Source: 43-108 sp001915545 (lineage in GTDB: Bacteria > Bacteroidota > Bacteroidia > Bacteroidales > Bacteroidaceae). From it: a stretch of 64,000 bases of DNA. The stretch lies in NCBI GenBank assembly GCA_902491215.1, contig CABUGV010000019.1, positions 1 to 64,000 on the forward strand, given 5' to 3'. The position numbers and the translations under genes are program-made. The notes under the pieces were generated by a model, which made no database searches, was not told where the DNA came from, and saw nothing but the letters and a program-made list of their open reading frames with translations. Of this stretch, positions 1-7,844 are shown in pieces. Each line of letters starts with the position of its first letter. Position 1 is the first letter of the stretch.

Positions 1-189
1 GAACTCTCCAAGGAAAGGGCCACCCGTCTTGAAGGAAGCTTCGGCACCCAGAAGCAGCATTACTCGCTCTCAAGGATAAAGGCCAGGAACAGGAAGACGG
101 AAATCCTTTGGATCTTCTTCGGAATACATACGGCAAATGCCGTACTGATGATAGACAAGATCAGAAACCGATCGGATAAAGCGGCATGA
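1..189 (+). CDS. Transposase, C-terminal part (cut by window edge)
   Basis: The frame is open from the first base to a TGA at 187-189 and gives 62 residues. It holds a basic stretch ending in LEGSFGTQKQHYSL, which resembles the region around the last acidic residue of DDE transposases (E, then a lysine about six residues on), followed by a short hydrophobic helix. The start lies outside the window. The family is not certain: an IS1182/IS4/IS5-type DDE enzyme is the best guess. Its place beside truncated copies of the exporter genes at 383-745 suggests the element took part in rearranging this locus. Confidence 0.55.
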   Translation, partial: ELSKERATRLEGSFGTQKQHYSLSRIKARNRKTEILWIFFGIHTANAVLMIDKIRNRSDKAA

Positions 190-382
190 CATGAATTTAC
201 AGACAGGATCAGAAGAGGTCATCAGACTTCTTCCGAAACGTCATGTCCAACAGATAGGATTATATGAAAAAACACGGAAAATGGGCAATAATAATGGCAC
301 ATAAAGTGATTATACTCTATCGACTTTATATGCCATATTACTTTTTAGGGACATTTACTGAATATCCCTAAGTATTTTTGAT

Positions 383-484
383 TCAAATGCGATACGTCTT
401 TCCGTAGTGCCTGCATATTGAGGACAGGCAGGTTGCTCCGCACTGCATCGCATCTTTCTGTCTGACAAATGGAAATCGTGGCAT
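383..484 (-). pseudogene. Truncated duplicate of the C39-peptidase ABC exporter start
   Basis: This reads 33 residues beginning MPRFPFVRQKDAMQCGATCL and then stops. It matches the first ~30 residues of the intact exporter at 747-2930 almost exactly, including the catalytic cysteine, at both DNA and protein level. The similarity ends near position 392, after which the sequence runs toward the transposase fragment. It is a broken second copy of the exporter gene and cannot encode a working protein. Confidence 0.85.
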
Positions 485-492
485 ACCACCAG

Positions 493-546
493 TTATTTAG
501 CTTCTTCCGGTTTGTTGAATTTGTTAAAGTTAGTGTTGTCAGTGTC
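493..546 (-). pseudogene. 3'-end fragment of a second outer-membrane barrel gene
   Basis: In this frame 17 residues (DTDNTNFNKFNKPEEAK, then stop) match the last residues of the barrel protein at 2936-5032 (DTGNTGLNKFNKAEVK, then stop). The spacing to the following truncated C39 start is also conserved. An in-frame stop lies two codons upstream, so only the tail survives. It is part of the same collapsed duplicate locus. Confidence 0.8.
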
Positions 547-745
547 CGTTCAGGTGGAAGACGCAATCCATAATTGTCTCAATGTTTAGAGACAATGCGT
601 TCATTATTAGATACACAAAGATAGAAAAGACAGCAATGACAATTACCGTTCCGTATCTTATCAAGAAATGAGGGCGCGTTCCGATGATTACTTTTACTTT
701 TGGAGAACGCTCCTGAGGAGTTTCATTTCGTCTGTTTTTTTTCAT
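539..745 (-). pseudogene. Truncated HlyD-family membrane fusion protein (N-terminus only)
   Basis: The ATG at 743-745 follows the stop codon of the ABC exporter (747-749) by one base, as expected for the adaptor gene of a peptide-export operon. The 68 residues have a charged N-terminus, then one transmembrane helix at about residues 28-49 (PHFLIRYGTVIVIAVF onward). That is the usual start of HlyD adaptors, which normally run to about 400 residues. The reading frame then enters the duplicated barrel-gene tail and stops. The exporter at 747-2930 therefore has no intact adaptor beside it. The HlyD call rests on context and the N-terminal pattern. Confidence 0.6.
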
Positions 746-746
746 A

Positions 747-2930
747 TCAATTACCAAGTTCAAGCTGATTCTTGATGAGGTTGTAGTAAGCCCCCTTGTT
801 GGCTATAAGTGTTTTGTGGTCGCCTGTTTCGCATATGCGTCCTCCATCCAGCACTATAATCTGGTCAGAATCTTTCACTGTTGAAAGTCTGTGTGCTACA
901 ACTACTACAGTCCTGCCTTTGTAGAATTTGTTCAGGTTCTCGACTATCACTCTTTCATTTTCTGCGTCCAGGGAATTTGTCGCTTCATCGAGGAATATGT
1001 ATTCCGGATTCTTGTAGACAGCCCGGGCTATCAATATTCTCTGCTTCTGCCCTTGGCTCAGCCCCGTACCTTCTTGGCCTATCTTTGTGCCATATTTAAG
1101 TGGCAGGCTTTGGATGTAGCTCCAGATGTTAGCAATTCTGGATGCTGTCTCCAGTCTGTCGTAATCAATCTCCTCATCGTCCACAGCAATATTTCTTGCT
1201 ATCGATTCCGAAAAAATATACCCGTCCTGCATTACCACTCCGCACCTGCTTCTCCACCATTTCATATTATACTCTTCCAGATTCTTCCCGGCAACAGATA
1301 TTTTGCCGTTCAATACCTTATAATACCCCAGCATAAGTTTTATGAGAGTAGTCTTTCCGCTTCCCGATGCACCTACTATTGCCGTTATTTTTCCTTCGGG
1401 AATATCAATTGAAACATTGTCCAGAATCATTCTGTTTGCGCAGACCTCATACTTGAAATCCACATTTTTCAGCACTATGCCTTTATTTTTGCCGAGCAGT
1501 CTGCATCCGCCAGATTCATCAGTATCTTCATTCCTTTCATTGTGGATTTCATTTATACGTTCCAATGAGATTTTCATATCCTGAAAAGAATAGATGAAAG
1601 TCATGAACTGCTCTATTGGAGCGTTGAGCTGTCCCACGATATACTGGATTGCCAGCATGCCTCCCAGCGTAATGTCACCGCTGATGACAGCCGCGGCGGA
1701 CAAAGCCGTAATGACAATATTTTTCATTTCATTGATGAACAATGAGCCGGCTTCCTGCATCTGCTGCAGTTTCAGAGATTTTGTCCGCACTGCAAACAGA
1801 TTTGCCTGAGTGTCCTCCCATTCCCAGCGACGCCTCTTTTCGCAGTTCTGAAGCTTTATCTCTTGTATTGAAGTCAGAAACTGATATGTCCTGCTCTGGT
1901 TTACGGCTTCCTGTTCAAAAAGTTCATAATCCAGGATTTTCCTTTTGTGCAGAAACAAGGCTATCCATCCGCCGTAGACGATGCTTCCCAGAAGGAATAT
2001 GCAGAATATCGTGCGGCTGTACACAAGCAGGACTGCTCCAAAAATTACAAAACTCAAGAACGTGAAGACCACATTAAGTGTCTGGCCGGTCAGAAAGGAC
2101 TGAACTCGTCCGTGATCGCCGACTCTTTGCATCAGATCTCCCATGAGCTTCGAGTCGAAGAACGACATGGGCAATTTCAGCAGCTTTATGAAGAAATCGC
2201 TGACAAGTGATATATTGACCCTCATCGATATATGCAGAAGCAGCCACCTTCTGATGAAGTCCGTTGCGGTCTTGCCGAATACAATCATAAGTTCGCCCAG
2301 AAGTATCAGCCAGATGAAGCCGATGTCGCGCCTGCCTATTCCGATGTCTACTATCGACTGCGTCAGAAACGGCAGTATCAGCTGCAGCAGACAGCCGAAC
2401 AGCAGTCCGAGGAATATCTGAACCAGATATCCCCTGTATTCTTTCATATATCTGAATATGAATGTCAGTGAATGGCTGTCTGCCGATTCCTCTCCGCCGA
2501 GTTTCCCGAACCTGCCGTTAGGCTCCAGCAGAAGGGCAATGCCTATGCCCGATGCACTGAGCCACGCTTCGTCAAACTCCTTGTCGTCTGCGCATATCAA
2601 TCCTTTTCCAGGATCGCTGATGTAATACTTATGCCGTGCACTGTCTGTCTTATACAGCACGACAAAATGATTCTGGTTCCAGTGCAGGATGCACGGCAGA
2701 TTGCAGTCGTTGATGGCGCTCTTCTGAATCTTCACGCACATCGTGTCAAATCCCAGGTGTTCCGCGGCCATGGAGAGGGCACGGAGCGACACGCCCGTAG
2801 CCGTTTCCTGGCAGAACCGGGAAATGAACCTTGTGGAGTAGGGCTTTCCGTAGTGCCTGCATATCGAGGACAGGCATGCCGCTCCGCACTGCATCGAATC
2901 TTTCTGTCTGACAAAGGGAAATCGTGGCAT
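747..2930 (-). CDS. C39-peptidase-containing ABC exporter (bacteriocin/peptide type)
   Basis: This 727-residue protein has the three-part build of peptidase-containing ABC transporters, which cut the double-glycine leader from a peptide and export it across the inner membrane. The N-terminal C39 peptidase shows Cys15 (QKDSMQCGAACL), His88 (QNHFVVL) and Asp106 (YISDP), so the triad looks intact. A six-helix membrane domain follows at about residues 155-440. The ATPase has Walker A GASGSGKTT near 520, signature LSQGQKQR near 620, Walker B IFLDEAT and an H-loop in VVVAHRLS. It starts 5 bp after the barrel gene stops and is followed by a truncated HlyD start. The cargo is not identified. Confidence 0.93.
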   Translation of the reverse strand: MPRFPFVRQKDSMQCGAACLSSICRHYGKPYSTRFISRFCQETATGVSLRALSMAAEHLGFDTMCVKIQKSAINDCNLPCILHWNQNHFVVLYKTDSARHKYYISDPGKGLICADDKEFDEAWLSASGIGIALLLEPNGRFGKLGGEESADSHSLTFIFRYMKEYRGYLVQIFLGLLFGCLLQLILPFLTQSIVDIGIGRRDIGFIWLILLGELMIVFGKTATDFIRRWLLLHISMRVNISLVSDFFIKLLKLPMSFFDSKLMGDLMQRVGDHGRVQSFLTGQTLNVVFTFLSFVIFGAVLLVYSRTIFCIFLLGSIVYGGWIALFLHKRKILDYELFEQEAVNQSRTYQFLTSIQEIKLQNCEKRRRWEWEDTQANLFAVRTKSLKLQQMQEAGSLFINEMKNIVITALSAAAVISGDITLGGMLAIQYIVGQLNAPIEQFMTFIYSFQDMKISLERINEIHNERNEDTDESGGCRLLGKNKGIVLKNVDFKYEVCANRMILDNVSIDIPEGKITAIVGASGSGKTTLIKLMLGYYKVLNGKISVAGKNLEEYNMKWWRSRCGVVMQDGYIFSESIARNIAVDDEEIDYDRLETASRIANIWSYIQSLPLKYGTKIGQEGTGLSQGQKQRILIARAVYKNPEYIFLDEATNSLDAENERVIVENLNKFYKGRTVVVVAHRLSTVKDSDQIIVLDGGRICETGDHKTLIANKGAYYNLIKNQLELGN

Positions 2931-2935
2931 ACCGG

Positions 2936-5032
2936 TTATTTAACTTCCGCTTTATTGAACTTGTTCAGACCTGTGTTGCCGGTGTCCGATTCATTCATGG
3001 TTTTGCGGGCATGTCTTCTCGACCGTCCTACAGAGAATGAGTATGTGGCATTTACAGCTACTTTATAGTACAACGGTTTCCTGTTTTCGTTTTTGTAGTA
3101 CCTGAATGCCGGAAGGTCGGCAAGAGTATAGTCGTTGTGGCCGCTGTAGTTATATTGGGCACCTACCGACCAGTTTCCGATTTTATACCGGACTATGCAT
3201 GCGTACTGGTCGCTTCCGCGCGTGAGCAGGTCGCCGTCGTATTCCTTTGTCGGGGAGTTGACGGCAAGTACACATTCCAGCTTGTTTGACAACAACGACA
3301 TCGTCACGCTACCGCCCACACGCCAGTAATTGAAGTTCACCTCCTGCAACGGAGTATTGAATTTGGAGTAGTAATGTTCCAGATACGGCGAGAGCTTAAG
3401 CCATTTGAACGGCTTCCAGTCTCCCCATAGAAAGGTATTGCATTCAAAGTAGTCGCTGATGTTGCACGGCTTCAGATTGACCATGCCTTCTTCAGCTGTT
3501 ATTGTGCTTGCTATTTTGTTGTGCGAATATGACGGATTTATGCCGAGGGTTACCAAGATTTTTCCTTCAGGGTCATAGTAGCCTATGTTCAGTTTCGCCA
3601 TGGTTGTCCAATAATGCTTCAGCTCAGAATTGCCTGTCGACATCATCCACGGATCGAGGTATGTCCTGCTTTCAGTAATCTGATCCAATGTGGCGGCATT
3701 CTTGCTTGTGGTCAGCATAAGCTGTACTGTGGCTCCTTTCAGCTTTCCTTCTCCCCACCAATCGGCATTGAGCCTGAAGTATGGTGCTGCCGTGGTATAG
3801 GTGCTGCCCTGGGAGGTCTGGCTCATGATGTCCATGCCGGCAAGCGGATTTAAACCTATTTGCCCAAATTGCCAAATGCCTCCAACGTACAGACGTTCAT
3901 TATGTGAATGCGGCTTGTATGTTGTGCCGAAAGACTTCTGATTGAGCTGCCTGTAAGAATATCTTGAAGCCAGACTGAACATTCCGCCCCAAAGGTTTGA
4001 CGCGAAACCGGCATGTGCAATCAGTGAATATGAATTGTTGTCGATGTCCGAATGCTGCTCGTAATCATAATCGCTGTTTGCAGGGTCGTCTGATATCATC
4101 GACTGCACTGATTTCGAGTAGCTGGAGCCTAATGTGTTCACCACGTTTATAAAAAACATGCGTCCGTTGTCCCAGAGGTATCTGTAGTACATATCTGCGG
4201 CGTATGTGTTTTCTCTGCTTCTGAGGTTGTTGACCCCGTTGCCTTGATAATAGAGATTTTCGCTCTGTATGATTCCGGAACGATTTTCGTTGTCTTGACC
4301 TGGAGAGATTATTGCATATAGCTTTGCGTTGAACAGATGGCTTCCCTGATAGCGCTGGTAAGTCGCACCTATGTTGTGGTACTGTCCCTTGTAATTATTT
4401 TTGCCGGAGTATCTTGAACTTTTTCCGTTGCCGTAATCAAATTCTGTCTGCCTCTCTATGTCTTTAATGTCGCGGTAGTCAATGAGATACTCCAGATCGA
4501 CCATGTTCAGTGAGTCCGAATATGTCAGGTCTGCCTGATTGGTGCCGAAACCGGTGGTGACGCTGTTCGAAGTGTTGAAATATCCGGTGTAGGCTCTGTC
4601 GTGGCGTTTCTTTACGATGATATTTGCCACAGGCCCCATAGTATATCCCATATACTCAGGAGGCGCAACGTTGTAGTACTCCACTTTCTTGATGTCATCT
4701 CCCTTGTATGCCCTCAGGTTTGCTCCTGTCGACGGAACACCGTTTATAAGGATGAATACGTTCTGCATATCCGAGGATGTAAGCGAAGTGCTGTTGAGGT
4801 TGGTTCTGAAAAACGGCAGTGTGGATACTGCTTCCAAGGCGTTGGTGCCGAAGTTCCTGTTTTCGTCGGAAAGATACAAATCCTGATGGTCACCCCTGTT
4901 GACTATTTTGTCTGCCGTTATCACTACATCGTCTATTTTATGGGTGCTGGTGCTGTCTGCCGTCTCTTGTGAGTATGCCGTTTGGACTCCAAGAATAATT
5001 GTTGCGAAAAAATATGTTATGGTCTTTTTCAT
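2936..5032 (-). CDS. TonB-receptor-like outer-membrane beta-barrel protein
   Basis: This 698-residue protein has a signal peptide ending near AYSQ, then a plug-like segment at about 30-145 (KIDDVVITADKI; FILINGVPSTG; VEYYNVAPPEYMG) of the kind found in TonB-dependent receptors. The rest is rich in alternating aromatic and polar strands that suit a beta-barrel. There is no carboxypeptidase-like domain or clear TonB box. After the last strand (ATYSFSVG) a charged tail of ~30 residues is conserved in the truncated copy at 493-546. It overlaps the upstream small ORF by ATGA and lies 5 bp before the C39 exporter, so the three are probably co-translated. A role as the outer-membrane partner of the exporter is inference. 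Confidence 0.8.
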   Translation of the reverse strand: MKKTITYFFATIILGVQTAYSQETADSTSTHKIDDVVITADKIVNRGDHQDLYLSDENRNFGTNALEAVSTLPFFRTNLNSTSLTSSDMQNVFILINGVPSTGANLRAYKGDDIKKVEYYNVAPPEYMGYTMGPVANIIVKKRHDRAYTGYFNTSNSVTTGFGTNQADLTYSDSLNMVDLEYLIDYRDIKDIERQTEFDYGNGKSSRYSGKNNYKGQYHNIGATYQRYQGSHLFNAKLYAIISPGQDNENRSGIIQSENLYYQGNGVNNLRSRENTYAADMYYRYLWDNGRMFFINVVNTLGSSYSKSVQSMISDDPANSDYDYEQHSDIDNNSYSLIAHAGFASNLWGGMFSLASRYSYRQLNQKSFGTTYKPHSHNERLYVGGIWQFGQIGLNPLAGMDIMSQTSQGSTYTTAAPYFRLNADWWGEGKLKGATVQLMLTTSKNAATLDQITESRTYLDPWMMSTGNSELKHYWTTMAKLNIGYYDPEGKILVTLGINPSYSHNKIASTITAEEGMVNLKPCNISDYFECNTFLWGDWKPFKWLKLSPYLEHYYSKFNTPLQEVNFNYWRVGGSVTMSLLSNKLECVLAVNSPTKEYDGDLLTRGSDQYACIVRYKIGNWSVGAQYNYSGHNDYTLADLPAFRYYKNENRKPLYYKVAVNATYSFSVGRSRRHARKTMNESDTGNTGLNKFNKAEVK

Positions 5033-5253
5033 GAATATTGATGTATTAAGTAATCCAACAAACTTTCTTCAAAAATTTCATCTACAACGTCTTCAATGCG
5101 ATGCTCCAGGCCTGCAAAGTGGGCTCTGTGATAAAGTCCCATGCATAGATAGCGCTGAAAGTGAACCGTTGGCCACCTGGTATCAACGTTTGTCAGCAAG
5201 CTTATGCCAAGCATCATTAATGATATAAAAATCAAATTTTTCATATTTTTCAT
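5029..5253 (-). CDS. Small exported protein translationally coupled to the barrel gene
   Basis: This 74-residue ORF starts with a basic and then strongly hydrophobic segment (MKNLIFISLMMLGISLL), followed by ~50 polar residues with an acidic stretch (RIEDVVDEIFEESLLDY). Its TGA overlaps the ATG of the barrel gene. A Bacteroidetes-type promoter candidate lies just upstream (5270-5300), which would make it the first gene of the export operon. No double-glycine leader is visible. An alternative start is Met4. A second frame through the middle also looks protein-like, so a frameshifted remnant cannot be excluded. The family is not recognised. Confidence 0.45.
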   Translation of the reverse strand: MKNMKNLIFISLMMLGISLLTNVDTRWPTVHFQRYLCMGLYHRAHFAGLEHRIEDVVDEIFEESLLDYLIHQYS

Positions 5254-5269
5254 TTTTTGTTGATATTAC

Positions 5270-5300
5270 CAAAATTAGATGTTTCAAATATAACGTGCAA
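5270..5300 (-). promoter_or_regulatory. Candidate Bacteroidetes-type promoter of the export operon
   Basis: On the minus strand the sequence reads TTG, 20 bases, then TAATTTTG, which fits the known -33 TTTG / -7 TAnnTTTG pattern of the main Bacteroidetes sigma factor. Transcription would start about 10 bases before the first ATG of the small ORF. Confidence 0.4.
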
Positions 5301-5421
5301 CCTGATGCTGCAACTCAATTTGTATACTACTGATAATCAGTTATGAAAAAATAAACCAGACGCAAATTGCTGCATTTTGTATGGACATAATTTCATGAAA
5401 TAAAAGCAAAAAGTCAATTCT

Positions 5422-5487
5422 GGGCGCTCGCAATGGTATTTTCGAGTGCGCATATACATTCCTGTGAGCGCTCATAGATATTTATTC
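5422..5487. repeat. Triple 22-nt palindromic element, copy A
   Basis: Three units start at 5422, 5444 and 5466, exactly 22 bases apart. They open with GGGCGCTCG, GAGTGCGCA and GAGCGCTCA, variants of the palindrome GAGCGCTC, and the 13 bases between cores are variable and AT-rich. The same arrangement occurs at 14827 and 24073. Here it sits in the divergent gap between the export operon and the regulator gene. Confidence 0.75.
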
Positions 5488-5571
5488 AGCCTGAAAAAGT
5501 AATTGCCGTTATTTAAATAATTATTGTAAAATTGAATGAAAATGCTCAATTTTGTAAAAATGCAAATCTAT

Positions 5572-7244
5572 ATGAAAAGAATTTTATTCATATTTTATCT
5601 TTTTGTAATATTGGTGGTTGCTGTTTCATGTTCGGAAGATGCCACGCAAAGCAGGCTCGACGATATTGCAACTATTGTGTGTACATTTCCTGACAGCGCT
5701 AAAAAGGAGCTTGAAAGTATGGACGAATCTGAACTTACTACAGAATGGCATAGAGCATATCATGCGCTTCTTGAATGCGAAAGTGAATATTTTTCCAAAT
5801 GTACGTTTGATGATTCGACGTATGCAATTGCAGCAGAATATTTTCAGCAAGAGAAGAATTCAACTACATCACAACGAATGGAATTTGAGCTGCTTGATAT
5901 CTACAAGAAAATATACACCAATCCGGCAGAATCGATGTATCGGCTTCTTGAAATGGAAAAGCATATAGATGCTTTTTCAAACCCTCATTTTAAGGCTATG
6001 CTTGAAAGTTTCATATTAATCATATACTACAACAATCGCGAATATGAGAAAATGCTGAAACATGCATATAAGGAACTCAAATATGCAGAAGAGGGAAAGA
6101 TTATTTCAAGAATCGTAAATAGCAAGTTCCATGTAGGTATAGCATATAAAAACATGGGAAAATTAGATTCAGCATATGTGAATTATTGTTGTTATAAGAA
6201 ATATGAACAAGACCTTGATTCTACAATGTTGTTTTTAGCGTATCACAACATTGCGGCTTTACTAAGAAATATTAAATCGCCCGATGATAATGAAATTATT
6301 TTAGCACTGCAGAACTCGTTAAAATATAATACAGCAAAGGATGACAGCGCAAAAACTTATATGTTGATAGCTGATTACTATTATAATATTAATAAAAAGG
6401 AAAAGGCAGATAGTTTCTTGAGTATATTTTATAATAGTATTCGAAATGATGATTATTGCTCATTTTACAATATATCGTGGACTCTCAGTAATTATTATGA
6501 AAAAATAGGCAATATGGATTCTGCCAACAAATACAAAGGAGAGATACTTAAATATCGCGTAAAACTTGATTCTGTAATACGAGCGGGACGCACCGTGGAA
6601 ATAACACATCAAAGCGAGATGGAAGATATTGAAGAGGATTCACTAACAAAGCTCGAGGCTATTGGGGTTGTTTCTGTTGTCCTTATAGGAGGGCTTTTGT
6701 GTTACATTGTTGTATACAGGAGGAAGAGAAACAAGTTAAAGAAGGAATATGACACCTGTATAGAAAATCTGGACAAAGCGCTGGTTGAACTCGACGTGAT
6801 TAGAAATAAGGAAAAGGAGTCAAGAAAAATCATTGCTTCTGAACTTCACAAGCACCGGTCTGAGGTAAAAAAACTGACCGAAATAGCAGATATGTACAGT
6901 GTGAAATTGTTGGTTATGCTGACCAAAAAAAATATACCGACTTCGGATCTACCGCTTTCATATCCAAGTATTTATATGATAGCATCAACAATGTGTACGG
7001 AAAATCAGACAAAGGCCGTGATTTTGTAGAAAAGATTACGGAGGCATGTCCAGGCATAAAGGCGCGCGAGCTTCTGTTGTGCATTCTCTACAGAGAAGGC
7101 GTAAGCGACGACAGAGCAATTTTAGACATTCTTAATGTCACTGCCGATACATTTAGAAGCCTGAAAAGTAGACTAAGAAAGAAACTTAAAGATGCACCCG
7201 AAAATCAATATATTGCAGAAGTGTTGGATGTTATGGGAAGATAG
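5572..7244 (+). pseudogene. TPR sensor-regulator with C-terminal HTH, reading frame broken at an A8 tract
   Basis: The frame from ATG 5572 gives a lipoprotein-like signal (VVAVSC), helical TPR-like repeats over about residues 20-360, a transmembrane helix (VVSVVLIGGLLCYIVVY) and a coiled coil. It then loses homology after MLTKK and stops at 7029. The continuation is in another frame: TDFGSTAFISKYLYDS onward through a helix-turn-helix-like end (LNVTADTFRSLKSRL), stopping at 7244. One extra A in the eight-A run at 6925-6932 joins the two into one ~556-residue protein. The layout (periplasmic TPRs, one TM, cytoplasmic HTH) is known for Bacteroidetes regulators. It is divergent from the export operon. 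Real mutation, phase variation, transcript slippage or a read error all remain possible. A longer start at 5536 exists. Confidence 0.75.
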
Positions 7245-7294
7245 CATCTTTGATTTTGGCTGATTATTTTTGCTTTTGACTTTCAAGAGTCCAT

Positions 7295-7340
7295 AAACGC
7301 GGAAACCATAAAGTTAGTCTTTAGAGTCTCCGCGTTTTAA
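7295..7340 (+). terminator. Hairpin terminator after the regulator gene
   Basis: AAACGCGGA (7295-7303) pairs perfectly with TCCGCGTTT (7329-7337), with further pairing inside the loop, and a short T run closes the stem. It could serve both the regulator (+) and the aryl-acid operon (-). Confidence 0.6.
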
Positions 7341-7409
7341 TTTACTTGCATTTTCAGTTTTTCCGTTTTGGCAATGCGTAGAATCATCAAACCGTTTTTA
7401 TTAAAAATG

Positions 7410-7826
7410 CTATAGTTCCTGATTCTGCAGAATGTTGCATTCGTCTTTTTCAAGTATTTCTAAGCACTTGTCGAGTTCGCTCGGACGTATTACAATCTTT
7501 GCTGTGTCGCCCTGAGCAAATGCGTACATGTATTCGATGAATACGCCCTGTTCTGCGAGGTGACCGAGAATCTTCGACAGCGAGCCTGCTGTGTTCGGAC
7601 AGCTTATGCATACGACATCGGTGAGCACCACTGCGAAATTCTCCTTACGCAGCACTTCCACGGCTTTGTCAACGTCCGATACTATGAGGCGGAGAATGCC
7701 GAAATCGGTTGTTTCTGACATACTGAAGGCGTGCATGTTTATACCGTTGTCGCCCAGCGCCTTTGTAACCACATTTATGCGACCGCTCTTGTTTTCCAGG
7801 AATACGGATATCTGTTTTATAGTCAT
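7410..7826 (-). CDS. Tandem ACT-domain protein
   Basis: The 138 residues form two ACT-type ligand-binding folds (about 1-66 and 70-138), each with the beta-alpha-beta pattern. The first opens IKQISVFLENKSGRI, and the second holds SCPNTAGSLSKILGHLAEQG. Such proteins usually bind amino acids and regulate a neighbouring pathway. It is the last gene of the aryl-acid operon, 18 bp after the phenylacetate-CoA ligase, and that pairing recurs at 56615-58404. It is probably an amino-acid-sensing partner rather than an enzyme. The ligand is unknown. Confidence 0.85.
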   Translation of the reverse strand: MTIKQISVFLENKSGRINVVTKALGDNGINMHAFSMSETTDFGILRLIVSDVDKAVEVLRKENFAVVLTDVVCISCPNTAGSLSKILGHLAEQGVFIEYMYAFAQGDTAKIVIRPSELDKCLEILEKDECNILQNQEL

Positions 7827-7844
7827 ATCTTATCTCTTTTTATT

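Noticed and set aside
2472..3068. 198-codon plus-strand open frame opposite the C39 exporter and barrel genes
   Set aside because: It is antisense to conserved motifs of both genes and shows no domain pattern.
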